Shown here: positions 35,869 through 43,640 of the stretch, one piece after another
How positions within the stretch are numbered: position 1 is the first letter of the stretch
How the letters are laid out: every line of letters starts with the position of its first letter
NCBI GenBank assembly: GCA_024743055.1
Contig: JANSXH010000015.1
Location: 1 to 64,000, forward strand
DNA from: Pseudomonadota bacterium
Lineage (GTDB): Bacteria > Pseudomonadota > Alphaproteobacteria > Sneathiellales > Sneathiellaceae
Direction of reading: 5' to 3'
DNA length: 64,000 nt
The notes under the pieces: model-generated
The model's database searches: none
Told to the model about the DNA's origin: nothing
What the model saw: only the letters and a program-made list of their open reading frames with translations
Translations under genes and position numbers: made by a program

Positions 35869-36199
35869 GCAGGATCGAGCGAACGATGGTGCTGGAGGGG
35901 TCGGAATTGTCTATAAGCTGGCCTTCCGCCGGATCATACTCCATCTCGGCTTCCGCCGCGGCGGCTTTCTTGATCGCCTTGGCAAAGCCCGGATCCTCCT
36001 CCTGCAGCTTGTTCAGCTCCGTGACTGTCGCGGCGAGATCCGCCATCAGATCAGCGCTTCGCTCCGCCACAAACTCGCGTAAAGCATCATTGACCAGCTG
36101 GTTCTGCGGTGTGTTTAAAATCTTGGCTAGTTTGACCAATCCGCCTTTGACCGCTGGATCAATGCGATATGTGGTCGCTTTTGCTGCTTGTTCCTTCAT
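35861..36199 (-). CDS. Ribbon-helix-helix antitoxin-like protein paired with Fic
   Basis: This 112-residue protein has a likely N-terminal ribbon-helix-helix DNA-binding fold (TTYRIDPAVKGGLVKLA followed by TPQNQLVNDALREFV) and an acidic, helical C-terminal half that may bind the toxin. It precedes fic and overlaps it by eight bases. The promoter on this strand, TTGACA-N16-TATATA, has a GGTATCAT-type operator across its -10 region, consistent with autorepression. I do not see the (S/T)xxxE(G/N) motif of VbhA-like Fic antitoxins, so inhibition may work differently. Confidence 0.72.
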   Translation of the reverse strand: MKEQAAKATTYRIDPAVKGGLVKLAKILNTPQNQLVNDALREFVAERSADLMADLAATVTELNKLQEEDPGFAKAIKKAAAAEAEMEYDPAEGQLIDNSDPSSTIVRSILHE

Positions 36200-36219
36200 A
36201 ATATGCCACCATTTTGTCT

Positions 36220-36486
36220 ATATGGTATCATATATAAGATTTTGGCGGCATTTGTCAAGTTTGCAACCACTTTTGATATCATATTTCCTAAATGATATCA
36301 TATTTATGGGTATTCTGGTCGAAAAAGGGCGGATTCGGGCCTGATTTAGCTAAAAACTGGCGACTACCCTAACCGAAAGCTCAAATATCTCTTTGCCCAG
36401 ATCGAAAAATGCTGCGGATAGTAGTTTGGTATCATATTAGAGAAATGATGCCAAATATGGTATCATTTTGGAGATATGGTATCATA
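36220..36486. repeat. Seven-copy operator array upstream of the antitoxin-fic operon
   Basis: The 343-base spacer between the antitoxin and ctlX has no gene but holds repeated copies of a [GT]GATATCATAT/GGTATCATAT element. Copies lie at 36220-36233 (ATATGGTATCATAT), 36274-36285, 36293-36303, 36427-36436, 36444-36451 (inverted, one mismatch), 36458-36465 and 36477-36486. Several neighbours are exactly 19 bases apart. The first covers the -10 of the minus-strand promoter (TTGACA at 36258-36253, TATATA at 36236-36231). They are best read as binding sites of the RHH antitoxin. Confidence 0.7.
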
Positions 36487-36542
36487 TAAACCGATCGGAT
36501 TTAACCAAAAATTCGGCTTGAGCTTGCGCAAAATCCGATAAT

Positions 36543-37472
36543 TTAACCCCGCGGGGTCAGATGGATCCCGGCGAGCAGGCAGCGGACGGAGCCGCCGGCG
36601 AGTTCGATGGTCGGGATATCGAGGGGAACCAGGGTGAGGCTTTCCTCGATGGCCTGAATCTGCACTTGATCAAGGGCAGCATAGGCACAGCTGGACAAAG
36701 CGAGGATACGTTTCTCTTTTCCCTGCAGCTCGATAGCATTACCGGCAAAACTGGCGATTTGCTGGTTGCTGAGGCGAATAACCTTGCGGCCAGAATTTTC
36801 AAATCGATCAACGACTTCCTGCCGTCGAGCGGGGTCCGTCATCATATCCAGGCCGATCAGGACAAAATCGGTGGCGATACACATCAGGACATTGGTGTGA
36901 TAGATGGCGGTACCGGTGTCATCTTCCGCGTCAAATACCATGGGCTCATAGGCAAACTGAGTACAGAAACGCTCCATGGCCACCGGATCTGTGCGGTTGG
37001 AGCGAACGGCATAGGCAACCCGGTCGAGATGATCAAGAACCATGGCGCCGGTCCCTTCCAGAAACAATCCGTCTTGCTCCAGCCCCGAATAGTCAATTAC
37101 CTCCTGCACCCGGTAGTCCTGTTTCAACATCTCTATCACATCGCTTCTGCGTTCCCGCCTCCGATTGGGGGCAAACATCGGATAGAGGGCAACATGGCCG
37201 CCGGGATGGGTTGAGAACCAGTTATTGGGAAAGACGGAATCCGGCGTTTCCCTCCCCTCATCCTCGAACTTGTGGACGGTTACGCCGTGGCTTCTAAGAA
37301 CGTCGATGGCAGTGGTTATTTCGTCAAAAGAGGCGCGGGCAAGATCGGCCGATGCGGTTTTCTCTGCCGGCTTCTGAAAGGAGTTATCAGCAGCAGTCTC
37401 TGTATTCGGTGTAAAATTATGAGGCCGGATCATAACTACGGCGGCGGGGGCCTGGGCACTGCGTCTTTGCAT
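36543..37472 (-). CDS. ctlX: CtlX-type citrulline/arginine-related amidinohydrolase
   Basis: This protein of about 309 residues belongs to the guanidino-group-modifying (arginine deiminase/DDAH) fold. Signs are PDSVFPNNWFSTHPGG, the histidine region IYHTNVLMCI, and the catalytic-cysteine loop AGGSVRCLLAGIHL at the C-terminus. The combination matches CtlX, proposed to hydrolyse citrulline in arginine or citrulline use. The ATG at 37472 has AAGGAG upstream; a longer frame adds 21 residues. It is divergent from an Lrp/AsnC regulator gene, which is the expected local regulator. Substrate is assigned by family memory, not proven. Confidence 0.8.
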   Translation of the reverse strand: MQRRSAQAPAAVVMIRPHNFTPNTETAADNSFQKPAEKTASADLARASFDEITTAIDVLRSHGVTVHKFEDEGRETPDSVFPNNWFSTHPGGHVALYPMFAPNRRRERRSDVIEMLKQDYRVQEVIDYSGLEQDGLFLEGTGAMVLDHLDRVAYAVRSNRTDPVAMERFCTQFAYEPMVFDAEDDTGTAIYHTNVLMCIATDFVLIGLDMMTDPARRQEVVDRFENSGRKVIRLSNQQIASFAGNAIELQGKEKRILALSSCAYAALDQVQIQAIEESLTLVPLDIPTIELAGGSVRCLLAGIHLTPRG

Positions 37473-37643
37473 TGAACACTCCTTCAAGGGCTGAGGGTGC
37501 CTGTTTCTCGGACCCTCTGAATTTCCATGTTTCACAGGATAGAAAAGGAGAAAGTTAAAAGAAATGTCAGAAATTTATAATTTTTCTTGCTATATTGTAA
37601 AAATTAACAGCATAAATTAACGATTTTAGTAAAGAGAGCCTCA

Positions 37644-38093
37644 ATGACCCTCGCCCGACCACCCGCCAAGCATCTCTATGATTCTCTGGATCGGGAGTTG
37701 ATCGCCCTGCTTCGAACAGATGGACGAGCGCCGCTTTCCAAGCTGGCCGATATTCTCAATGTCTCCCGCGGGACAGTCCAGAACCGGCTCGACCGTCTTT
37801 TGGAGAGCGGTGCCTTGTTAGGCTTCACTATTCGCGCCCGGGAGGATGTGGAAGAAGATGCCATTCAGGCGGTGATGATGATCGAGGTGGAAGGCCGGTC
37901 CACGTCAGAGGTGATCAAGAAACTGCGCGGCATGCCCGAATTGCAGACCCTGCACACCACCAATGGCACCTGGGATCTTGTCGCCAATGTCCGCACCAGC
38001 AGTCTCAGCGACTTTGACCGGGTCTTGCGGGAGGTGCGGATGGTGGAAGGCGTGCTCAATAGCGAAACCTGTCTGCTATTGAGTTCTGTCTGA
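37644..38093 (+). CDS. Lrp/AsnC-family transcriptional regulator
   Basis: This 149-residue regulator has an N-terminal HTH (LDRELIALLRTDGRAPLSKLADILNVSRGTVQNRLDRLLESGAL) and a C-terminal RAM ligand-binding domain (AVMMIEVEGRSTSEVIKKLRG...TTNGTWDLVANVRTSSLSDFDRVL). Such proteins usually respond to amino acids. It is transcribed divergently from ctlX, with 171 bases of AT-rich sequence between the starts, so arginine- or citrulline-linked control of ctlX is likely. That is inference from position. Confidence 0.88.
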   Translation: MTLARPPAKHLYDSLDRELIALLRTDGRAPLSKLADILNVSRGTVQNRLDRLLESGALLGFTIRAREDVEEDAIQAVMMIEVEGRSTSEVIKKLRGMPELQTLHTTNGTWDLVANVRTSSLSDFDRVLREVRMVEGVLNSETCLLLSSV

Positions 38094-38126
38094 AGAGCAT
38101 CCGATTAGGGCTGCGGGAAAGGCTGG

Positions 38127-38678
38127 CTAGGACGAGGTTTTCAGAACTCGGGTGGCGGTGGCCTCGAAGGCGGCGCGGGATTGCATAGTGGAGGAGATGA
38201 TCATCGCGCCTTCCAGGGCAGAGACAATCTCCAATGGGGTCATGTGGTCGGGATTTTTTGGGGCGTCCTTGAAGCGCTTTTTCAGCCAGGCCGTGTTCAT
38301 ATCAAAGAACGCCTGGACCTTCTCCCGAATGCGGGGTGCCAGGCCATTGGCTTCGGCTCCGAGGATGGCGCAAAGACAAACGGAATCCCCCAGTACCAGC
38401 GCCTGGCTATACAGACCGACAAAGGCTTTCAGGGCGGATTTCAAATCCAACGGGCTGGCATCGAGCATGTCGAGGGCGGTTTTGAACTGCTCCGTATAAC
38501 GGATGACCAGCGCCTCGCCGAGGTCCTCTTTTTGTGGAAAGTGATAATGCACGCTGGAGCTTTTGATACCCACATCCGTGGCCAGGTCGCGAAAACTCAC
38601 CGCATTATAGCCCACATGCCGAACCCGCTTCTCCGCCGCCGCCAAAATCTGCTCCTTAATCGAAACGTCCTTATTCAT
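38127..38678 (-). CDS. TetR-family transcriptional repressor
   Basis: This 183-residue regulator has the TetR N-terminal HTH (KEQILAAAEKRVRHVGYNAVSFRDLATDVGIKSSSVHYHFPQKEDL) and a helical ligand domain with cysteines in SVCLCAI. ATG 38678 is chosen because AGGGA lies 9 bases before it; ATG 38687 is too close to that site. It is divergent from a GST-cupin-amine oxidase operon, and two palindromes with the same TATCTA half-site lie between them. It therefore probably represses both itself and the operon until a xenobiotic or electrophile binds. Confidence 0.9.
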   Translation of the reverse strand: MNKDVSIKEQILAAAEKRVRHVGYNAVSFRDLATDVGIKSSSVHYHFPQKEDLGEALVIRYTEQFKTALDMLDASPLDLKSALKAFVGLYSQALVLGDSVCLCAILGAEANGLAPRIREKVQAFFDMNTAWLKKRFKDAPKNPDHMTPLEIVSALEGAMIISSTMQSRAAFEATATRVLKTSS

Positions 38679-38746
38679 AACATCCATTCCCTAATAGGGA
38701 CTTCCCGTTTCATATCTCCCTCCAACCCCTCATCTCGCTTTTTCTC

Positions 38747-38827
38747 TATCTATCGATAGATATTTCTTGACATCCCTCTCGTCAAGGAATAAATGGGGTA
38801 TTGTGCTGTCTATCTAGTGATAGATAG
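38747..38827. promoter_or_regulatory. Two TetR-type operators with overlapping divergent promoters
   Basis: TATCTATCGATAGATA (38747-38762) and CTATCTAGTGATAGATAG (38810-38827) are perfect palindromes sharing TATCTA half-sites. Between them, TTGACA (38767-38772) faces right and TTGACG on the minus strand faces left. The latter has a 17-base spacer to TATCTA, which is itself inside the first operator. The second operator lies just past the likely start of the rightward transcript, an ideal road-block position. Confidence 0.8.
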
Positions 38828-38875
38828 TTTAAAAAATATGATGTGGAATGTGATGAAAATTGGAGGAGATGAGAG

Positions 38876-39496
38876 ATGAAGGTATTTGATATTGAGGGAT
38901 TTCCTAATCCGGCGCGGGTGCGGATTGCTCTGGCTGAAAAGGGGGCGATGGATCAGGTGGAGTTTGTGCCTGTGGATGTGATGGGCGGGGAACACCGCAC
39001 AGAAGCGTATCGGGCCCGCAATCCCGATGCCACGGTTCCCTATGTTGAGCTTGAGGATGGATCCTGCCTGTCCCAATGCACGGCGATCACGGAATATATC
39101 GACGGGGCTTTCGAAGGACCGGAGCTGATTGGCAACTCGCCCACTGAGCGCGCCCGGGTCCATATGATGAATTTGAGAGCCGAGGCCGGACTGGTCGACG
39201 CGGTTGGGGCCTATTTCCACCATGCAACCCCGGGCCTGGGACCAGATCTGGAAATCGATCAGAATGCGGAATGGGGCCTCAAGCGAAAAGAGGTGGCCTT
39301 GAACACCATGCGTTATCTTGACGAGGTACTGGCCAGCAACACCTACCTGGCAGGAGACGCTTTTTCCATGGCCGATATCACCGCCTTTGCCGGATTGGCT
39401 TTTGCCGATTTCGCAGAAATCGAGATCCCGGCCGAGCTGACCCACCTGGCCGCCTGGCGGCAAAGGGTGGCGGCTCGACCAAGCTGTGCTAATTAA
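38876..39496 (+). CDS. Glutathione S-transferase family protein
   Basis: This 206-residue protein has the thioredoxin-like N-terminal domain (FDIEGFPNPARVRIALAEKG, then DATVPYVELEDGSCLSQCTAITEYID, which holds the cis-proline and the glutathione-binding SQC/S segment) and an all-helical C-terminal domain ending in a FSMADITAFAGL N-capping motif. GST proteins conjugate or reduce electrophiles with glutathione. It opens an operon with a ChrR-like cupin and a flavin amine oxidase under a divergent TetR regulator. GGAGGAG precedes the ATG. Substrate unknown. Confidence 0.88.
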   Translation: MKVFDIEGFPNPARVRIALAEKGAMDQVEFVPVDVMGGEHRTEAYRARNPDATVPYVELEDGSCLSQCTAITEYIDGAFEGPELIGNSPTERARVHMMNLRAEAGLVDAVGAYFHHATPGLGPDLEIDQNAEWGLKRKEVALNTMRYLDEVLASNTYLAGDAFSMADITAFAGLAFADFAEIEIPAELTHLAAWRQRVAARPSCAN

Positions 39497-39526
39497 GATA
39501 GAAAAACCTGAAAGGAGAAGACAGCA

Positions 39527-40207
39527 ATGGACCTGAATGCTGATTTTACCAAACGTGTTGTGATGCATGCAGACGAGATTGACTGGCTGTCTTCTCCCAT
39601 GCCGGGAGTGGACCGCCGCATGCTCGACCGCATCGGCGACGAAGTGGCGCGGGCGACAACCATCGTTCGCTACGCACCCAACAGCAAATTCTCACCCCAT
39701 GTCCATACGGGCGGTGAGGAATTTATTGTCCTCGAAGGGGTGTTCCAGGATGAGCATGGCGATTTCGCCGCCGGATCCTATATCCGCAACCCGCCGACCT
39801 CAAGCCACACGCCGGGATCCGATGAAGGCTGCGTGATCTTCGTCAAGCTCTGGCAGTTTGACCTTGGGGACCGCACCCCGGTGAAGATCGACATGAACAA
39901 GATGGGCAGCATCCGAGACGCCGACCGGCCCGGCATCTCCATCATGCCGCTGTTTCAGGATGAGCGGGAAACCGTTCAGATGGAAACCTGGGATGCGGGC
40001 GCTGATGTTAAACTCGATCTGCCCGAGGGCGGCGAATATCTGGTGCTGGAAGGAGATTTTACCGACAGCGGTGATCAACTTCGCCTGCAATCGTGGCTCC
40101 GTATTCCAAAAGGCGGCCAACTCGACGCAAAAGCCGGCCAGAATGGGGCCAAAGTCTGGAGCAAAACCCGACATCTACGCTTCGTTGATCCGCCTGTCGC
40201 CGGATGA
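39527..40207 (+). CDS. ChrR-like double-cupin protein
   Basis: This 226-residue protein consists of two cupin barrels. The first has a metal-site pattern FSPHVHTGGEEFIVLEG with a later SSHTPGSDEG, matching the ChrR-type anti-sigma/cupin fold; the second (from about residue 130, EYLVLEGDF) lacks most ligands. No zinc-binding anti-sigma N-terminal domain is present and no sigma factor is adjacent, so an enzymatic or sensor role is as likely as an anti-sigma role. AAAGGAG precedes the ATG. Its stop overlaps the next start by four bases. Confidence 0.8.
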   Translation: MDLNADFTKRVVMHADEIDWLSSPMPGVDRRMLDRIGDEVARATTIVRYAPNSKFSPHVHTGGEEFIVLEGVFQDEHGDFAAGSYIRNPPTSSHTPGSDEGCVIFVKLWQFDLGDRTPVKIDMNKMGSIRDADRPGISIMPLFQDERETVQMETWDAGADVKLDLPEGGEYLVLEGDFTDSGDQLRLQSWLRIPKGGQLDAKAGQNGAKVWSKTRHLRFVDPPVAG

Positions 40208-41283
40208 GCGACATTGTCATCATCGGAGCGGGGCTTTCCGGCCTTGCGACAGCCTTGCTGCTGCAGGAGGCCGGAAAATCCGTCTCCATCCTGGAGGCCC
40301 GATCCCGCCCGGGGGGCCGTATCCATAGCCTGTACGACGGATCGACCGGATCCTATTTGGCCGATTTGGGGCCGACCTGGGTCTGGCCCGACTATCAGCC
40401 TGTAGTCCGGCAATGGCTCGACAAACTCAATATTGTCAAGGTCGCGCAGTTCGAAAGCGGGAACGCGATCCTGGATTACGGCCCGGATACCGCCCCGGAA
40501 CGGCGATATCTACCGGGCCAAGCTGGGATCGCCCGCTTGAATGGCGGGCCACAAGCCCTGATCGATACCATCGTCAGTCGGCTGCCCGAAAGCACCATCC
40601 ATTTTGACCATCCCGTCGCGTCACTAAGAGCGCTACCCGGGAAATTGGAGCTGAAATTCTCGGACGCGTCCCACAAAACGGTGGTCTGCGAGACGGTTGT
40701 CGTTGCCACCCCACCCCGAATTGCTCTGGAAAGTATTCACTTTGATCCGCCGCTCCCGACGCAACTCCAGGAGGCACTCTCTACCCAGCCCACCTGGATG
40801 GCCCCTCATGCCAAGGCCGTCATCCAATATGAAACCGCCTTCTGGCGAGATCGCGGATTATCAGGACGCATTGCCAGCCGGCATGGACCGCTTGTCGAAG
40901 CCCATGACCATAGCGGTCCCGACGGCACACCGGCAGCCCTATTCGGCTTTATCGGCTGGCCTTATGAGACGCGAACGGAATTCGGAAATCAATTGCAGAG
41001 CCATATCTTCACGCAACTGAAACGATGCTTTGGCGAAGACAGCTCGACCCCTCTTTCCATTCATGTAGAGGATTGGGCCCGGGACCCGTTCACCGCAACA
41101 CCGACGGATTTGCAAGGAGCCGTGACCCATCCGGAGATCGGCGCAGAGATCCTGCGCCAGCCCCACTATGATGGAAACCTCTTGTTTGCCAGCGCCGAAA
41201 CCGCCCGGCAAAGTCCCGGTCTGATTGAGGGCGCTCTTGTCGCGGCAGAGCAAGCTGCTGACAAAATTTTAAAACAAGGATAG
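40204..41283 (+). CDS. Flavin-dependent amine oxidase family protein
   Basis: This 359-residue FAD enzyme begins with the Rossmann dinucleotide fold IVIIGAGLSGLATALLLQEAG and the following ARSRPGGRIHSLY motif that defines the monoamine oxidase/protoporphyrinogen oxidase family. Near the C-terminus NLLFASAETARQSPGLIEGALVAAEQAA gives the second FAD-binding segment. It would oxidise an amine or desaturate a substrate. It overlaps the cupin gene by four bases (ATGA), so the three genes GST, cupin and amine oxidase form one operon. Substrate unknown. Confidence 0.87.
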   Translation: MSDIVIIGAGLSGLATALLLQEAGKSVSILEARSRPGGRIHSLYDGSTGSYLADLGPTWVWPDYQPVVRQWLDKLNIVKVAQFESGNAILDYGPDTAPERRYLPGQAGIARLNGGPQALIDTIVSRLPESTIHFDHPVASLRALPGKLELKFSDASHKTVVCETVVVATPPRIALESIHFDPPLPTQLQEALSTQPTWMAPHAKAVIQYETAFWRDRGLSGRIASRHGPLVEAHDHSGPDGTPAALFGFIGWPYETRTEFGNQLQSHIFTQLKRCFGEDSSTPLSIHVEDWARDPFTATPTDLQGAVTHPEIGAEILRQPHYDGNLLFASAETARQSPGLIEGALVAAEQAADKILKQG

Positions 41284-41319
41284 TCGTGCTGTTAGCCTAG
41301 CCGGAACGAGGACTAACCC

Positions 41320-41682
41320 TCAAAAAGTGATGTCCGCCATGGCATACATTTTCCAACCGTCTTCGGTTTTGGTGAAGGCATAGAAGGCGTGCACATGCTC
41401 GATGACGGACCCATCTTTTCGGCATCGGGTCGCCGAGGCAGCCATATGGGCCGTTGTCTCATTGACCGCAGACACCTCGTAGGACCAGTCGATGGAGTGA
41501 TCCCATTCCAGCTCCTCCTTCAATTGAGCCGGATCGACAGGATAGCTATCAAGCATCTCCACCTTCCCGTCTTTGATACTGGCGATCGGGTAGCGGACGA
41601 TTTTATCGATCAGGCTGACATCATTGGTGCGGAAGCCTTCGACATAATAATCCTGATAGGTTTTGATGAGTTCTTCGCGCAT
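41320..41682 (-). CDS. SnoaL/NTF2-like small protein
   Basis: This 120-residue protein has the compact alpha+beta cone fold pattern of NTF2-like proteins: an N-terminal helix (REELIKTYQDYYVEGFRTNDVSLIDKIV), a middle strand-rich section, and a C-terminal HVHAFYAFTKTEDGWKMYAMADITF strand pair. No catalytic residues can be assigned. It is convergent with the amine oxidase gene and lies downstream of the TauD-like gene on the same strand. It may be a small hydrolase/isomerase-like or binding protein. Confidence 0.65.
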   Translation of the reverse strand: MREELIKTYQDYYVEGFRTNDVSLIDKIVRYPIASIKDGKVEMLDSYPVDPAQLKEELEWDHSIDWSYEVSAVNETTAHMAASATRCRKDGSVIEHVHAFYAFTKTEDGWKMYAMADITF

Positions 41683-41777
41683 GGGCGGTGCTTTCTTGAT
41701 TCTCGTTGTCTCCCTAATAGCAGAACAGTTCCGTCCTGCCTATACGAGCCGAATATGCCAGCGCAGTTGAATCACGG

Positions 41778-42755
41778 CTAGCCGTTATAGAAAGCACGAC
41801 CCTCTTCACGGAGCCAAAGGCGGATCAGCTGGCGCTTGCGTTCCGGCTCGGGCCAGTCGGTGAATTTTGTCCGCTTATGGGCGAGGCAGCGATTATCGAC
41901 AATTTGGATCTGACCAGGCTCAAAAAAGAACTCCCGATACAAAGCAGGGTCATCGAGAATCTCATAGAAGGCGGCCAGGGCGTCCTCCCCTTCCGCATCC
42001 AGACTTTTGCCAACCAGTTCATATCCCTGGCGGATCAGCTGTGCTGATAAACGGGTTTTCAGCCGCCCGTTTTCAACGGAAAGGACAGGACGTTCGATGA
42101 CCTGCACATCGTCAGGGGCATGTTCCCGCTGGCGGTCATAGAAAAACGGCTGATAGAGTCGCTGTAACAGCTTCGGATGCGCCTCCCGCATGCGATTATG
42201 GGCCGTATTGACGCTGGTCACCCGGCTGATACCACCCTCGCGGGCCGGATGCAGACAGAGCAGCACCACATGATCCGGCGGACAGAGATTATAGGAATTA
42301 TCCGTGTGAAAATTCTGTTCCGCATTGGTGACATCCGCCCGAATGCCATCTCCCGGTGGTTTACCTGTTGTATCGGCAACCCCGTAGATCATCTTGCCAT
42401 CCCATTTCTGGGCCACGCATCGCCCGACCATGGACATCAGGATCCAATAGACACCGATGGCAACCTCCCGGCTCATCTGATCCAGCGGCAGGCGGTCAAT
42501 CAAAACAAATCCACGGCCTTTGTCCAGTTCCCGGCGCGCGGCGACCATGGCGGCCCGGCAATGGGGCAGTCCAAAATCTGCTGGGTCAAGGCAAGTTGGC
42601 GCCAGCGGGTTGTCCTCTAGAAGGATGGCAAGCTGTCGGATCTCCGCAAGCGCTTCTTCGGGCAGGAAAAACTGTCCGCCAGTTTCTCCAAGGCTCTCGT
42701 TATCCCAGGCAGAGGGATCTGTCAGGGGATGATCAAGTATCGGAACAGGCGCCAT
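41778..42755 (-). CDS. TauD/TfdA-family Fe(II)/2-oxoglutarate dioxygenase
   Basis: This 325-residue protein has the iron-binding HxD as H150-T-D152 (EQNFHTDNSYNLCPPDHVVLLC) and a distal histidine in NRCLAHKRTKF, followed by an arginine for 2-oxoglutarate in RKRQLIRLWLR. This is the TauD/gamma-butyrobetaine hydroxylase fold. It would hydroxylate a small organic acid or amine. It is 55 bases behind two PhyH-family oxygenases on the same strand, so three iron/2-oxoglutarate enzymes are grouped. Substrate unknown. Confidence 0.85.
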   Translation of the reverse strand: MAPVPILDHPLTDPSAWDNESLGETGGQFFLPEEALAEIRQLAILLEDNPLAPTCLDPADFGLPHCRAAMVAARRELDKGRGFVLIDRLPLDQMSREVAIGVYWILMSMVGRCVAQKWDGKMIYGVADTTGKPPGDGIRADVTNAEQNFHTDNSYNLCPPDHVVLLCLHPAREGGISRVTSVNTAHNRMREAHPKLLQRLYQPFFYDRQREHAPDDVQVIERPVLSVENGRLKTRLSAQLIRQGYELVGKSLDAEGEDALAAFYEILDDPALYREFFFEPGQIQIVDNRCLAHKRTKFTDWPEPERKRQLIRLWLREEGRAFYNG

Positions 42756-42810
42756 GTTTCAGAGTCTAGCGAAGGCAGAGAAGACGGTCAATTTTACTAC
42801 CTTTATCACC

Positions 42811-43626
42811 TCACGCAGGTTGCGAGCGCACGACCGGGAACAAGGAGCAATCCAGCGGCCCACCCACTGCAATTTCCGGATCATGCAGCATAGGCTGTAA
42901 GTTTGGCCGCGGATTATAGGTCACATCCTCTCCAGCCCAGCGGGTAATATAGGCCCGGCGTTTGAGCTGTTTGGTGGAGTTTCCGGGTGCGCCATGGACG
43001 GTCAGACCATGATGCAAAGTGCAATCCCCCGGTTCCAGCTCAAACTGAACGATTTTATACTGATCGCGCAACGCGTCGATGTCGGGAACCGGCGGCAAGT
43101 CTTCCTTGTAGCGATCTTCATCCTCGAAAGACACGGCCTTGAAGCGCTGCCCCCAAAGATGCGATCCGCACACATATTCAACGGCGCCGCTGGCATTGGT
43201 GACGGGGTCCAGCGCCAGCCACAAGGTGCAGACCTGATGTCCGGCAACCGGCCAGTAAGTCTGATCGTGATGCCAGAGGGTCGGCGTGCTGGTCCCTGGT
43301 TCTTTGACCAGGAACTGATCAAAGATCAGATTAATTTTCGGAGAGCGAAACAGGGCCGAGGCCATGTCGGCCGCCGGGGAGTTGAACACAAAGTCATTAA
43401 GCTCGTCAAAATGCTTCCAGACGAAGGTATCGCCGAAAAACCGACCTGCGCCATCCCGGGTGGCATCGACGACCATGGGGCTTGGATCCACCATGTCCCG
43501 TTCGACAACATCGCGCAGCATCTCGACGGTTTCGCCATCAAAAAACTGGCGCAGACAGACAATGCCGTCTTCCTCATAGGTGCGGATCTCTTCTTCGGTG
43601 ATCTGTCTTATGGGATTATATTCCAT
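42811..43626 (-). CDS. Phytanoyl-CoA dioxygenase (PhyH) family protein, copy 1
   Basis: This 271-residue Fe(II)/2-oxoglutarate oxygenase (ATG 43626, preceded by AAAGGAAA) has iron ligands H119 and D121 in TLWHHDQTYWP and a distal H210 in LTVHGAPGN. The late arginine for 2-oxoglutarate lies in the RRAYITRW block. It is a clear paralogue of the gene directly upstream: both share EEEI-T, FDQ-LVKEPGTS, TLWLALD, GSHLWGQ, EPGDCT-HHG and VHGAPGN, and a similar C-terminus ending GGPLD. The pair probably arose by tandem duplication. PhyH proteins hydroxylate lipids, ectoine or small metabolites; substrate here is unknown. Confidence 0.87.
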   Translation of the reverse strand: MEYNPIRQITEEEIRTYEEDGIVCLRQFFDGETVEMLRDVVERDMVDPSPMVVDATRDGAGRFFGDTFVWKHFDELNDFVFNSPAADMASALFRSPKINLIFDQFLVKEPGTSTPTLWHHDQTYWPVAGHQVCTLWLALDPVTNASGAVEYVCGSHLWGQRFKAVSFEDEDRYKEDLPPVPDIDALRDQYKIVQFELEPGDCTLHHGLTVHGAPGNSTKQLKRRAYITRWAGEDVTYNPRPNLQPMLHDPEIAVGGPLDCSLFPVVRSQPA

Positions 43627-43640
43627 GGAATTTTCCTTTG

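Noticed and set aside
36220..36486. CRISPR-like array
   Set aside because: The repeats are about 10-14 bases, partly inverted and irregularly spaced, overlap a promoter, and have no cas genes nearby; they are operators.
36561..37214. 217-residue plus-strand open frame opposite ctlX
   Set aside because: Shadow of ctlX, which has clear active-site motifs and a Shine-Dalgarno.
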